Positions 45,567 to 55,017 of a DNA stretch of 64,000 bases are shown here, piece by piece. Below the pieces are notes generated by a model, which saw only the letters and a list, made by a program, of their open reading frames with translations, was not told the origin of the DNA and did not search any database. The stretch spans positions 62,001-126,000 of the forward strand of contig JAFLBP010000006.1 in the NCBI GenBank assembly GCA_017303875.1, in the 5' to 3' direction. The stretch's first letter is position 1. Every line of letters begins with the position of its first letter. The position numbers and the translations under genes were made by a program. Source of the DNA: Chitinophagales bacterium (GTDB lineage: Bacteria > Bacteroidota > Bacteroidia > Chitinophagales > Saprospiraceae).

Positions 45567-48500
45567 ATGTTTTCCTCTTTTAGTGCATGCCGTTCCGGCT
45601 ATGCCCTGCTATTCTTGTGCCTGTTCGTCTGCCAAACCGGTCTGCGCGCCCAACAAATCGGTACCGACAACAGCGTTCCGCCCGGCACAGTAAGCCTGCA
45701 AAACCTTCTGGCGCCATTGCCTTTGGGGCAGATTACTACCGGCTACCTGATTGACCGCACCTGGTTTTTCCCGGATATTTACCAGTATCAGGGCGACAGC
45801 CTGCATGTGCGTAACCGCGCCGACGCCATGCGTTTTGCGCTGGCTTATGCCCGAATTTCGGGCGCCGCCATTCAGTCCTCCGGGCAACTCCCGCCACTCG
45901 ACCCGGCAACAGCCAACAGCGACACCATTCCCGTCAAAACCCTGCTGTTCAATTACCAACGCATCCGGCCCGATGCCGTAGCGCAGGGCGACCTGACGAT
46001 ACAAAACCAGCAATTGCATCCGGTTTCGGGCCGAAATCCCTACGAAAACCAATCCCTGTTTATTACCGCGCCCTGGAAATTCCAGGCAGCGGTAGGCGAT
46101 ACACTCCGTTTCCGGATAGAAGCGCCGATAAGCAACCGTAACGATCTGGAAGCCTTGCAAATGGACTTTTCCGACGGACAAGGCTGGCGCAGCGTTTCGG
46201 CAGGACAACTTATCGCAATACCCAATCCCTGGTCGGATACCCTGCTGCTGCGCACCCGTGCACGCCTCGGTGGCCAGCAATGGCTTTATGCGCACAGTAT
46301 ACTGCTGCTTGCCCCGCAGCCCCTTGCAGCCCGCTACGACGACGCGTTTACCCTCGATATTCCCGGCGCTACCGTTACGGCCATTACCGCCTGCCCCGAA
46401 CGCCGGATCTGTAAACCGCTGATTGTGATTGAAGGGTTTAATTCGGTGGTAGTAGGAGATTCTGATTTTGAAGAGTTTGCAGAAGCGCTAGGCGATAATA
46501 ATGATGCTACTCCTACTCCCAGCTCCATGCTCAACGAACTCGAAGCAGTCGGATACGACATAATTTACATAGATTTCGACAACGGCACGGCCTCTCTGGA
46601 GCAAAATGCGGAGGTGGTGAAAGCCGTGATCCGGGAGGTCAATCGCCTGAAGGCCGAAAATGGCTGTGAGCAGCCCAATGTGGTTTGGGGCGAAAGTATG
46701 GGCGGGGTGTTGGGCAAGCTGGCATTGCACGAAATGGAAGCTGCCGGCGAGCAGCACGATTGTGAGCGCCTGTTCACTTTTGATTCACCCTTGCGCGGCG
46801 CCAACATTCCGCTGGCTTATCAGTTCCTGACCGATCATATTGCCAATTGGGAGCTGGGTACGGTAAGCGTAAAAGACGTAGTGCCACTACTGGCCGATGC
46901 CGAAAGCGCCCTGCTTTCCGAGGCCGCGCAGGATATGTTGCTGTACCATTACAAGCATTTTCCTGCCAGAGCGCCGTCTTTTACAGCTTTGTATCAAAAA
47001 CTGCGCGATTTTGGCCCTTTGGCCCACTGCGAACATGTTGCTATTTCCAATGGCTCACAAACCGGTAACGGGCAGGGCTTTGAGCCGAATGCGCGTTTGG
47101 TTAAAATAGAAGGCAATATAGGTGGAGTACTGGATGAATGTGCCGGTTTCTCCGGTTTTTGGGCGGGTGTAGTCAGCTCCCTGGGTGCCTTGTTCGGCAC
47201 TACGGCAACGTTTGATATTGAAATGCGCGCTGTGCCATCGCCGGCGCAAGGGATGAGAATGATCTATAAAGGCAATGCCTTTGTGACATTGTTGGGTATT
47301 CCTGTTGCCTTGGAGCACAGAAAAATTGAAGTTGGCGGTACGCAGCCCATTGACAACGCGCCTGGCGGCGCAATAGATTTTGGAGGGAATATGCCGGAAA
47401 TTTGCGGTGATGTGCTTCAGCTTGATAATACCCGTTTTTGTTATATCCCCACGCTGAGCGCCATTGAAGTGGGGCCTTTTGTTGGGGAAAATGCGCCACT
47501 AATGGATCCGTTTACGGATGTCAGCGATAACGCTGCGGTTATTGCCGCCGGCTTGACCACCGCCAATCGCTTTATGGGCATTGACGACATTCCGCCGTCC
47601 GGCGCGGAGCCAGATGAATTTAACCAACAACACCTCGCTTTTTCTACTGACAATACGGGTGTAATGCTGTATGACTTACGGGAAATGCAAGCGCCGTTCT
47701 CTCCGCATACGCACGCTACGTACAATTATGGTCAATCCAATATTACCGCTTACAACTACAATGCAGCGCCGCCTTTTCCCTTTCCGTTTAAAAAAACACC
47801 AAATGTTATCCGCGGAACCCTGAACATTGAGACGGGTGGTAAAATCTGGATAAATCGCAGTGGACGAATCGGATGGACGACCATTCAGGCTAATCCGCAG
47901 GTGCTGTCGCCTTCTGTATTTGAAGTACGCTTAGACCCCAAGATGACCTGTACGCCCGCCTCGCCGGCGGTTGTCCACATTCGTCAGGGCGCCGAGTTAA
48001 GTATTGGCGAATGGAATGCAGGCACACAAAATATCGGACGGCTTATTGTTGATGAAAACGCCCGTGTAGAAGTTTGGCCGGGTGGAACCCTTGTGATTGA
48101 CGCAAAATCTACACTGCAAGTTCGAAGTGGCGGTGTTTGCAAAATCCACAACGGCGGTATTCTACACATTAAAGGAAACGAGGGGCTGGTTTGGATTCAA
48201 AATGGCGGCCGATTGATACTGGAAGCAGGCGCCATCCTGAAATTAGACCAACAGGAATCCAGCATTTTGGCAGAGGGGCAATTGGACTGGAATGGCGATA
48301 TTGATTTTTCCGGACTGGGGTATTTTGCTTTTGAATCCGGTCATACGTTGAATTTCGGGCAGGACGCTACTCGTTTTAAACTGGATGGTACGCCGAGAAA
48401 TCGTTTTGTCCGCATCCGCAGCACCGATCTGGTCATTCCGGAAAATATTGACCTTGAATTGTCGGATGGCGCGATAGAATACCGTGGCGTGGCCACGCTT

Positions 48501-50042
48501 GAACTTGGAAAAAACAGCGCCGCCAGCTGTACCGGCATACGTTTTTACGACGAGTCCGGAGGAAATGCGGCAATTGGGTTGAAAGGAGTAAACTGTGGCA
48601 ATATTAATTTGAATGATTGCGCTTTTTCCGGCATCGCCGAGCCTTTGTATGTTGAAGGGGGCTGGGGCAATCCGCTTGGCCTCGCAGATCAGCTAAATAT
48701 AAACTCGACAATTTTTGAACATTTCAGCCGGGGACTTTACCTGCAAGGTCGCAATACGGTTATATTTAATGAGTGCACCCTGGATGGCGAAGATGCCACC
48801 ACGTATGGCATCTTTTCGGACGATAACTTCATGTTTAGACTGTTTAACACACAAATACATGGAGTAGGGAGCGGCGTGGACTACGGCAGCAGCGCTTCGG
48901 CCCTGCTGGAAGACGGAAGCAAAAAAGAAGCAGTTCGGCTGCGCGGCGGGTTCGTCGCCTGGATGGACGGCGGGCGGATCAGCAACTGTGATATTGGTTT
49001 TGGAAACCGCTCCTATATCGCTCAATCAGAAGGATTCGCGCATTTGCCGGCAAATCTGATGTTAAGTAATCAGGCGACCCTTGAAAATTGTGCAGCGGGT
49101 ATCGCATTCGAGGGCGACGCCGGAAGAGGACTGGTGCTTGCTACCTGCTCACAATTTTTGAATAATAATTTTGGTATCAGCGGACGGGATATCCGGCTTG
49201 TTCTAAACGCGGCACTCATTAATGCCAATCCATTGTTCAAAGCGAGCGGCAATACATTTGTAAAGGCAAGCTGGGGAGCCGCTTCCCTTCACGACCGTTA
49301 CATTGATGTTTGTTACCAGCTTTTTAATCCCGGAAATATATCCTTAGCTAATAACTTCTGGGGCACACCGGATGTATTTTCCGGCTCCGGCTATCTGCCA
49401 ATCGGCAATCCTGCTTCGGGAATATTCATACGAAATAACAATTGCAGCAATCTGTTGGGTTACGGGCTTCAGCCAACACTTGACGGACCTGCTGTCAATT
49501 GCGGGGAGGGCTTATGCCCGGCAGGGGATTGTAAAGACGACTGCCAGATGATATTACCGGATTGGGATAATGCAAGCGTTACCAATACTTTCATTGATGG
49601 TATGAGCCGATTGCAAGCAGACGACCTGAGCGGCGGCGTAGATCAGTTCCGCGCAGTAGCCGGCTTGTTTTCAGCAGAGCAGCCGCCCGCCCAAAGTATG
49701 CCATGTCGTGCCTTGATTGTTGCGGCTCATGCGCTGGTTCCATATGATGGCAAGGGCTATTTGCAGGGAAAAAGTAGTAAAAGAAATAGCCTCGATATGA
49801 ACCAAGCCCTTGTTCAGGTTTTCCCGAATCCGGCAGAAGCGGTGCTTAATATCCGGTCGGCAGATGAAATCGCACAAATACGCATCACGGACATAAGCGG
49901 CCGAAGCATTTATTCAGCTGCGTACGAAGGCGCAAAGCAGCTAACGCTTGATTTGTCCGGGCTTAATGCCGGCGTTTATATGCTGCAACTAATTGGCGTA
50001 AAAGGGCACGTTGCTGCCCATCAGACTTTCATTAAGGAATAA
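45567..50042 (+). CDS. T9SS-sorted alpha/beta-hydrolase and beta-helix surface protein
   Basis: 1,491 residues. Signal peptide of about 28 residues ending LRA-QQ. Residues about 280-560 form an alpha/beta-hydrolase: a strand-loop KPLIVIEGFNSVV and the nucleophile elbow WGESMGG with Ser377, then TFDSPLRGANIPLAYQF, as in lipase/esterase families acting on large or lipid substrates. Residues about 760-1330 are rich in short strands and turns with phrases typical of right-handed parallel beta-helices (LRVRSGGVCKIHNGG-like, LYLQGRNTVIFNECTLDG). The last about 80 residues are a T9SS type A sorting domain (VFPNPAEAVLNIRSADE). Surface esterase is the likely role; the substrate is unknown. Confidence 0.85.
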   Translation: MFSSFSACRSGYALLFLCLFVCQTGLRAQQIGTDNSVPPGTVSLQNLLAPLPLGQITTGYLIDRTWFFPDIYQYQGDSLHVRNRADAMRFALAYARISGAAIQSSGQLPPLDPATANSDTIPVKTLLFNYQRIRPDAVAQGDLTIQNQQLHPVSGRNPYENQSLFITAPWKFQAAVGDTLRFRIEAPISNRNDLEALQMDFSDGQGWRSVSAGQLIAIPNPWSDTLLLRTRARLGGQQWLYAHSILLLAPQPLAARYDDAFTLDIPGATVTAITACPERRICKPLIVIEGFNSVVVGDSDFEEFAEALGDNNDATPTPSSMLNELEAVGYDIIYIDFDNGTASLEQNAEVVKAVIREVNRLKAENGCEQPNVVWGESMGGVLGKLALHEMEAAGEQHDCERLFTFDSPLRGANIPLAYQFLTDHIANWELGTVSVKDVVPLLADAESALLSEAAQDMLLYHYKHFPARAPSFTALYQKLRDFGPLAHCEHVAISNGSQTGNGQGFEPNARLVKIEGNIGGVLDECAGFSGFWAGVVSSLGALFGTTATFDIEMRAVPSPAQGMRMIYKGNAFVTLLGIPVALEHRKIEVGGTQPIDNAPGGAIDFGGNMPEICGDVLQLDNTRFCYIPTLSAIEVGPFVGENAPLMDPFTDVSDNAAVIAAGLTTANRFMGIDDIPPSGAEPDEFNQQHLAFSTDNTGVMLYDLREMQAPFSPHTHATYNYGQSNITAYNYNAAPPFPFPFKKTPNVIRGTLNIETGGKIWINRSGRIGWTTIQANPQVLSPSVFEVRLDPKMTCTPASPAVVHIRQGAELSIGEWNAGTQNIGRLIVDENARVEVWPGGTLVIDAKSTLQVRSGGVCKIHNGGILHIKGNEGLVWIQNGGRLILEAGAILKLDQQESSILAEGQLDWNGDIDFSGLGYFAFESGHTLNFGQDATRFKLDGTPRNRFVRIRSTDLVIPENIDLELSDGAIEYRGVATLELGKNSAASCTGIRFYDESGGNAAIGLKGVNCGNINLNDCAFSGIAEPLYVEGGWGNPLGLADQLNINSTIFEHFSRGLYLQGRNTVIFNECTLDGEDATTYGIFSDDNFMFRLFNTQIHGVGSGVDYGSSASALLEDGSKKEAVRLRGGFVAWMDGGRISNCDIGFGNRSYIAQSEGFAHLPANLMLSNQATLENCAAGIAFEGDAGRGLVLATCSQFLNNNFGISGRDIRLVLNAALINANPLFKASGNTFVKASWGAASLHDRYIDVCYQLFNPGNISLANNFWGTPDVFSGSGYLPIGNPASGIFIRNNNCSNLLGYGLQPTLDGPAVNCGEGLCPAGDCKDDCQMILPDWDNASVTNTFIDGMSRLQADDLSGGVDQFRAVAGLFSAEQPPAQSMPCRALIVAAHALVPYDGKGYLQGKSSKRNSLDMNQALVQVFPNPAEAVLNIRSADEIAQIRITDISGRSIYSAAYEGAKQLTLDLSGLNAGVYMLQLIGVKGHVAAHQTFIKE

Positions 50043-50047
50043 TCCCA

Positions 50048-50089
50048 TAAAAACCGCGAAGGAGGAAGGCTAACACCTTCCTCCTTCGC
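50048..50089. terminator. terminator between the T9SS hydrolase gene and lepA
   Basis: Perfect 14-bp stem GCGAAGGAGGAAGG / CCTTCCTCCTTCGC (50056-50069, 50076-50089) with a 6-base loop. Read on the minus strand it is followed by a run of T (50053-50049), fitting termination of lepA. It may also stop plus-strand transcription, although no T-run follows there. Confidence 0.75.
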
Positions 50090-50149
50090 TCAACACCGGA
50101 CATACGGGTCTTGCCGTCCATGCCACGATTTTACGACGAATGCGTAATA

Positions 50150-51946
50150 TCAGTCATTCAACTTAAGCACCTTCAAAAACGCTTCCTGCGGTACTTCCAC
50201 TGCTCCAAACTGTTTCATCTTCTTTTTACCCTCTTTTTGTTTCTCCAAAAGTTTGCGTTTACGCGAGATGTCACCACCATAACATTTGGCCGTTACGTCT
50301 TTGCGCAGGGCGCTGATGGTTTCGCGCGCAATTACTTTTGCGCCGATGGCCGCCTGGATCGCAATCTGGAATTGCTGACGCGGCAGCAGCTCCTTCAGTT
50401 TTTCGCACATCCGGCGACCGACAAACTCGGCTTTGCTGCGGTGAACCAGTGCGCTTAAGGCATCCACCTGTTCGCCATTGAGTTTGATGTCGAGTTTGAC
50501 CAGGTCGGTTTCGCGATAATCCAGTACGTGATAGTCAAAGGAGGCGTATCCACGGGTCATGGACTTGAGCTTGTCGTAAAAATCGAATACAATCTCGGCC
50601 AGGGGCATGTGGAAGATAATTTCCACGCGGGTGGGCGTCAGATAGTGTTGCTTCTGAAGAATGCCGCGTTTTTCCATACAAAGCGACATGATATTGCCGA
50701 TATAATCGGGCTTGGTAATCACTTGCGCATAGATATACGGTTCTTCCACGCTTTGCAGGTGGTTCGGCTCCGGCAACTCTGTGGGCTGGTGCACCATAAA
50801 ACGCTTCTCCTTCATATCGGTAGCGTAGTAGGGTACGTTGGGCACCGTGGTGATGATGTCCTGATTGAACTCGCGGGCCAGACGCTCCTGCACAATTTCC
50901 AGGTGCAGCATACCCAGGAAGCCGCAGCGGAAACCAAAGCCAAGGGCTGCGGAGGTTTCGGCTTCAAAAACCAGGGAGGCGTCGTTGAGTTGGAGTTTTT
51001 CCAGTGAATCGCGCAGGTCTTCAAAATCGTCGTTATCGAGCGGGTAAACACCGGCAAATACCATCGGTTTTACCTCTTCAAAACCTTTAATGGCGTCCTG
51101 ACAGGGGCGTTGCAGGTGGGTGAGCGTATCGCCCACTTTAATTTCCCGACTTACCTTGATACCCGTAATGACGTAACCAACATTACCGGCACTGATTTCA
51201 TCGCACTCCTGCATGCCAAGTTTTAGAATGCCGACTTCTTCCGCAATTACTTCCTTGCCGGTATTGTAAAACTTGATTTTATCGCCTTTGCGCAGGGTGC
51301 CGTTCATAATACGCACATAAGCGATTACCCCGCGGAAAGAGTTGAAAACGGAGTCGAAAATCATCGCTTGCAGGGGCGCATTGGGGTCGCCTTTGGGCGC
51401 GGGGATACGATCAACAGCCGCAGCCAGAATTTCGGGCACGCCAATACCGGTACGACCGGAAGCAGAGATAATATCCTCGCGGTCGCAACCGATGAGGTCA
51501 ATGATCTGATCCTGCACTTCTTCCACCATGGCGCTCTCCATATCCACCTTATTTACAATGGGGATGATTTCGAGGTTGTGGTCTACCGCAAGGTAAAGGT
51601 TGCTGATGGTTTGTGCCTGTATGCCCTGCGAGGCATCTACAAGCAGCAGCGCGCCTTCGCAGGCTGCGATAGAGCGGCTCACTTCGTAGGAAAAGTCTAC
51701 GTGGCCGGGCGTATCAATCAGGTTAAAAACATACTCCTCTCCATTGGCCGGATGCACATAACGCATCTGGATGGCGTGACTTTTAATGGTGATCCCGCGC
51801 TCGCGCTCCAGGTCCATATTGTCGAGCGCCTGATCTGTCATATCCCGTTTGCTGATCGTTTTGGTAAATTCCAGGAGGCGATCGGCCAGGGTACTTTTCC
51901 CGTGATCAATGTGGGCGATAATACAAAAATTCCGGATATTTTTCAT
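50150..51946 (-). CDS. lepA: translation elongation factor 4 (LepA)
   Basis: 598-residue ribosomal GTPase that back-translocates or rescues stalled ribosomes. G1 AHIDHGKST (11-19), G3 DTPGHVDF and G4 NKVDM are intact, the EF-G-like domains II, III and V follow, and the LepA-specific C-terminal domain ([18 protein letters not shown]) replaces EF-G domain IV. It is monocistronic, with its own -7 box 66 bp upstream and a hairpin terminator. Confidence 0.97.
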   Translation of the reverse strand: MKNIRNFCIIAHIDHGKSTLADRLLEFTKTISKRDMTDQALDNMDLERERGITIKSHAIQMRYVHPANGEEYVFNLIDTPGHVDFSYEVSRSIAACEGALLLVDASQGIQAQTISNLYLAVDHNLEIIPIVNKVDMESAMVEEVQDQIIDLIGCDREDIISASGRTGIGVPEILAAAVDRIPAPKGDPNAPLQAMIFDSVFNSFRGVIAYVRIMNGTLRKGDKIKFYNTGKEVIAEEVGILKLGMQECDEISAGNVGYVITGIKVSREIKVGDTLTHLQRPCQDAIKGFEEVKPMVFAGVYPLDNDDFEDLRDSLEKLQLNDASLVFEAETSAALGFGFRCGFLGMLHLEIVQERLAREFNQDIITTVPNVPYYATDMKEKRFMVHQPTELPEPNHLQSVEEPYIYAQVITKPDYIGNIMSLCMEKRGILQKQHYLTPTRVEIIFHMPLAEIVFDFYDKLKSMTRGYASFDYHVLDYRETDLVKLDIKLNGEQVDALSALVHRSKAEFVGRRMCEKLKELLPRQQFQIAIQAAIGAKVIARETISALRKDVTAKCYGGDISRKRKLLEKQKEGKKKMKQFGAVEVPQEAFLKVLKLND

Positions 51947-52011
51947 GTCAACTACTCAATGCCGTGACATGTACACCGCAACATAGCGGCCTGCACAGAT
52001 TTTCGGCGGCG

Positions 52012-52019
52012 CAAAGGTA
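52012..52019 (-). promoter_or_regulatory. Bacteroidota -7 box for lepA
   Basis: TACCTTTG on the minus strand, full TAnnTTTG match, giving a leader of about 60 bases. Confidence 0.55.
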
Positions 52020-52065
52020 CGGGAAATTGGCGGGAAAATGTAGAGGGGTTTTTTGTAAAACAAGT

Positions 52066-52097
52066 CAGGGGCGCTTCCTCAACCGGAAGCGCCCCTG
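52066..52097 (-). terminator. hairpin terminator after the MltA-type gene
   Basis: Perfect 13-bp GC-rich stem CAGGGGCGCTTCC / GGAAGCGCCCCTG with a 6-base loop, 27 bp after the stop at 52124. The following minus-strand tract (ACTTGTTTTAC) is only moderately T-rich. Confidence 0.65.
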
Positions 52098-52123
52098 AAA
52101 AAAGACATATATCTGCAAAAAAA

Positions 52124-53182
52124 CTATCGCTTGGGCAAGAGCAGCCACAAACGACCGAAACTATTGATCCGGCGGGCTTCCTGCAAACCAAGTTGGCCAA
52201 TACCGCAGTAAAGATCCAAACGTTTGGTGGTTTTGATAGCGCCGCCGCGATCCTGCGCAAACAGGATGCGATAGGTATACCCTTTGAGCTTACCGGCTGC
52301 GTCAAGATCGGGCAACTCGGCGAGCAGGGTGCTGCCAATCGGAATGTAGCGTGGGTCGACGGCTACGGAATAGCCGGCAGTAAGCGGAAAAGAACCGCAA
52401 CCCAATACTTCATCAGAAACCTGTGTAAAAAACACGTATTTGCCTCCGGCGCCTTTAACAGAGCCGCCAAACCCAAGGTGTACGCGGCTGCCGTCGGGGA
52501 ATTCTACCAGGCAGGAGCCTTGCAATTGTGCATTCTCCACTTCCTTGCGGCTTTTCACCCAAGCCATGGCTTTGTGGTCAAGGGCGCCACTCCAAATCGC
52601 TGATGGCGACGGCGTGGTCTCTCCCTTACCCGGGCGCTCCAGCAAGGGATACTGGTACTCTTCTGTGCGGGTTTTGCTGGCGCTGATGAGCGGCGTGTAA
52701 TAGCCCGTCATGCGCACGCGATCCTGCTTGAGGCCGGTTTTTACCGCATAAAATTCAAAATTCTGAAACAAGGCGTTAGGCTCCAGTACCGGAATGTCTT
52801 TCAACTGTTCCACGGTTTTGAGCAACTCGCCTTTAGTGATACCCGAAGCCATTTTGGCCGGAAGGTCGCGACGACGAAGGTAAGTCGCCTGTTCCACCAG
52901 GGCCTTCAACATGGCCGGCTCCATAGCGAGCGGTGGCAATACATCGGGATAAGTTTCGGAAAGAACCGAAGAAGCAAATTTGCGGGCGCCGGCAGGAATC
53001 TGCAAGTCGGCGCGGTTCGCCGTACTGGCTTCCTCAAGGTTATTGGAGTTTACCGGACCAAAGGCTGGGGGCGCACCCGCCATCACGCTGTTGCGCGAGG
53101 TCGGCATGGCCATCACCACAATCAAAATTGCGGCGAGCAGTACTATGTCCAGTATGATAATTTTCTTTGTTGTGGGCAACAT
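52124..53182 (-). CDS. mltA: MltA-like membrane-bound lytic transglycosylase
   Basis: 352 residues. An N-terminal membrane anchor (about 8-27) is followed by a Pro/Ala-rich linker and the MltA core: VRMTGYYTPLISASKT, then YPLLERP, FFTQVSDEVLGCGSFPL and the 3D-like double-psi barrel SVAVDPRYIPIGSTLLAEL with the catalytic Asp in FAQDRGGAI and partner residues in KRLDLYCGIG. It cleaves peptidoglycan glycan strands with 1,6-anhydro product formation. E. coli MltA is a lipoprotein; this one appears anchored by a helix instead. It has its own promoter and terminator. Confidence 0.85.
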   Translation of the reverse strand: MLPTTKKIIILDIVLLAAILIVVMAMPTSRNSVMAGAPPAFGPVNSNNLEEASTANRADLQIPAGARKFASSVLSETYPDVLPPLAMEPAMLKALVEQATYLRRRDLPAKMASGITKGELLKTVEQLKDIPVLEPNALFQNFEFYAVKTGLKQDRVRMTGYYTPLISASKTRTEEYQYPLLERPGKGETTPSPSAIWSGALDHKAMAWVKSRKEVENAQLQGSCLVEFPDGSRVHLGFGGSVKGAGGKYVFFTQVSDEVLGCGSFPLTAGYSVAVDPRYIPIGSTLLAELPDLDAAGKLKGYTYRILFAQDRGGAIKTTKRLDLYCGIGQLGLQEARRINSFGRLWLLLPKR

Positions 53183-53220
53183 ACAGAAACGGGGGTATGT
53201 GCAAAGTTGGAAATTCGCTG

Positions 53221-53228
53221 CAAAGGTA
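53221..53228 (-). promoter_or_regulatory. Bacteroidota -7 box for the MltA-type gene
   Basis: TACCTTTG on the minus strand, full consensus match, 39 bp upstream of the ATG. The rest of gap 53183-53483 is AT-rich and contains only the hairpin at 53411-53458. Confidence 0.55.
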
Positions 53229-53410
53229 ACTGCAAAAATGCTGCCAGAACTTTATTTGGCCTTGTTTAAGCCTGTGTTTGGATTTATTAACAAATTATTA
53301 GGAAATTATAAAAATGATAAATAATTGAAAATCAATATTTTACAACTAAAATATAAATTATATTTATTTAAAATTTTGAATGTTTTGCCATTTTGAGAAG
53401 CCGCCATAAA

Positions 53411-53458
53411 TGAAAGCGGCATAAAATCTTCGGAATTGAAGGTTTTATGCCGCTTTCA
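53411..53458 (-). terminator. hairpin terminator after the cleaved-adhesin-like gene
   Basis: A 20-bp stem with one mismatch, TGAAAGCGGCATAAAATCTT (53411-53430) paired with 53439-53458, and an 8-base loop. It lies 26 bp after the stop of the minus-strand gene at 53484. Confidence 0.7.
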
Positions 53459-53483
53459 GCCTCATTTTATACGGTTTTGAGCC

Positions 53484-54524
53484 TTATCGCTTTATAAATG
53501 TACGGGTAAAATTTTTCTCATTTACCTGTAAAATCAGCTGATAAGCGCCCGCCGGAAGGCGATGCAGCGGCAGGGTGATGTTCTGCTCGCCTGCATTTTG
53601 GGTTTGTGTAGCGAAAAAAGTCTCCACCAAACGACCATTTTGGTCGGCCAGCAGCAGGCTTACGCGCGCATTTTCCTGCAAGCGATACATTACATTCATA
53701 GATGTTGCCACCGGATTCGGATAGGTTACAAAGCGCAGTGCGGCCTCTGTGGGCGATACTGCCGATGAAGCGGCGCCGCGTGTAACCAAAATATCATCCA
53801 CTGCAAGGTAATAGTCGTCGTCGGCATTGTGCAGGAAAGCTAAGTAGATGGTTTTGCCCGCATATTGAGCCAGGCTCACCGAGTGCGGCTCTAAGTAGCC
53901 GCGCAGCAGGGTGGAGTCGCCCTCGGCCCAAAGGCGCAGGTACTGCCAATTGCTCAGGTCGTCGCCGTGGATATAACCTGGCGTGTAGGTAAAGCTGTCG
54001 AGCGCAATGCTTTCGCCGTCGCCCAGGATTGTCTCCATAGACGCCACCTGAAAGAGGGTATCGGTGAATGCACCTTCATAAAGGTTGTTGGAGTTTTCGG
54101 CAGCCATTACTAAATAGCCGTCCATGTAACGCGGCAGTTGGAAGGGCGCCGATTTCCAGTGCAGGGTATAGCTGGCATCCGTCACCTGAATAGGCGGCGT
54201 GATAAGCCAGTTGCGGTTGCCCGGCAAAAAGTCTTCCATGTAAGAAAGCGAGGCGGCGCAGATGTTTGTTTCACCGGTAATGGTATCTTCGGCTTCTACA
54301 AAAAACTGTGACTGAAACCAGCGTTGTTCGGTTTCGTCGCCGCCATTGGGCGTGAGGCCGTCTTCGTCGATACTGAGCCAGGTGGTGTCGTTGCCATTGG
54401 GGAAATAGCCCCAAAAGTCGCTGACGTTGGTCTGGAAATTTTCAAACAGCACGGTATCGACTGTCTGCGCTGAAAGGCCAGCACTGAGCAGAAGTACAAA
54501 AGCGCTTGTAAATAAATGTTTCAT
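53484..54524 (-). CDS. T9SS-sorted protein with cleaved-adhesin/choice-of-anchor-like domain
   Basis: 346 residues. Signal peptide ending GLSAQ, then a jelly-roll-like domain: VLFENFQTNVSDFWGYFPNG, NRNWLITPPIQVTDASYTLH and IYLAFLHNADDDYYLAVDDI, the phrases seen in cleaved-adhesin (choice-of-anchor J) domains. The last about 80 residues are a T9SS type A sorting domain (VTYPNPVATSMNVMY...FTRTFIKR). Probably an exported adhesin or carbohydrate-binding protein. It follows tadA by 40 bp on the same strand and is terminated by a long hairpin. Confidence 0.85.
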   Translation of the reverse strand: MKHLFTSAFVLLLSAGLSAQTVDTVLFENFQTNVSDFWGYFPNGNDTTWLSIDEDGLTPNGGDETEQRWFQSQFFVEAEDTITGETNICAASLSYMEDFLPGNRNWLITPPIQVTDASYTLHWKSAPFQLPRYMDGYLVMAAENSNNLYEGAFTDTLFQVASMETILGDGESIALDSFTYTPGYIHGDDLSNWQYLRLWAEGDSTLLRGYLEPHSVSLAQYAGKTIYLAFLHNADDDYYLAVDDILVTRGAASSAVSPTEAALRFVTYPNPVATSMNVMYRLQENARVSLLLADQNGRLVETFFATQTQNAGEQNITLPLHRLPAGAYQLILQVNEKNFTRTFIKR

Positions 54525-54564
54525 GCAAAAAACAGGTTTTGTGTATTAATGAAATGGTTTGCCT

Positions 54565-55014
54565 TTAACTGCGGCGTGCCTTGAAGAACAACTTCAATAA
54601 ATCGGCACACTCGTCTTCCATGATTCCCATTTCCAATTTGGTTTTGGGATGCAAAATCCCCTTGCCTCCATGCAGCATAAATCCGCGTTTGTCGTCGGAT
54701 GCGCCGTAAACAATCCTGCCAAATTGTGCCCAGGCTAAAGCACCCGCGCACATAACACAGGGTTCCAAGGTAACAAATAAGGTGCAATCCGGCAAATATT
54801 TACTACCAAGATAAGCAGAAGCAGCCGTAAGGGCTATTATTTCGGCGTGAGCGGTAACATCGGTCAGCTGCTCGGTCTGGTTGTGTCCGCGTGCGATGAT
54901 GCGGTTATCACATACCACCACGGCCCCGACGGGCACCTCGCCGGCCTCAAAAGCCTTTTGTGCCTCCTTGAGCGCCTGCTGCATATAATAGGTGTCGGAA
55001 TATACGCTGAGCAT
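54565..55014 (-). CDS. tadA: tRNA-specific adenosine deaminase
   Basis: 149-residue zinc deaminase that converts A34 to inosine in tRNA-Arg(ACG). The catalytic/zinc motif HAEIIAL and the PCVMC box (TLEPCVMCAGAL) are intact, and the C-terminal tail (MEDECADLLKLFFKARR) is typical of TadA. Guanine or other nucleoside deaminases share the fold, but the tail favours TadA. It starts 3 bp after the TonB-dependent receptor. Confidence 0.92.
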   Translation of the reverse strand: MLSVYSDTYYMQQALKEAQKAFEAGEVPVGAVVVCDNRIIARGHNQTEQLTDVTAHAEIIALTAASAYLGSKYLPDCTLFVTLEPCVMCAGALAWAQFGRIVYGASDDKRGFMLHGGKGILHPKTKLEMGIMEDECADLLKLFFKARRS

Positions 55015-55017
55015 GGT

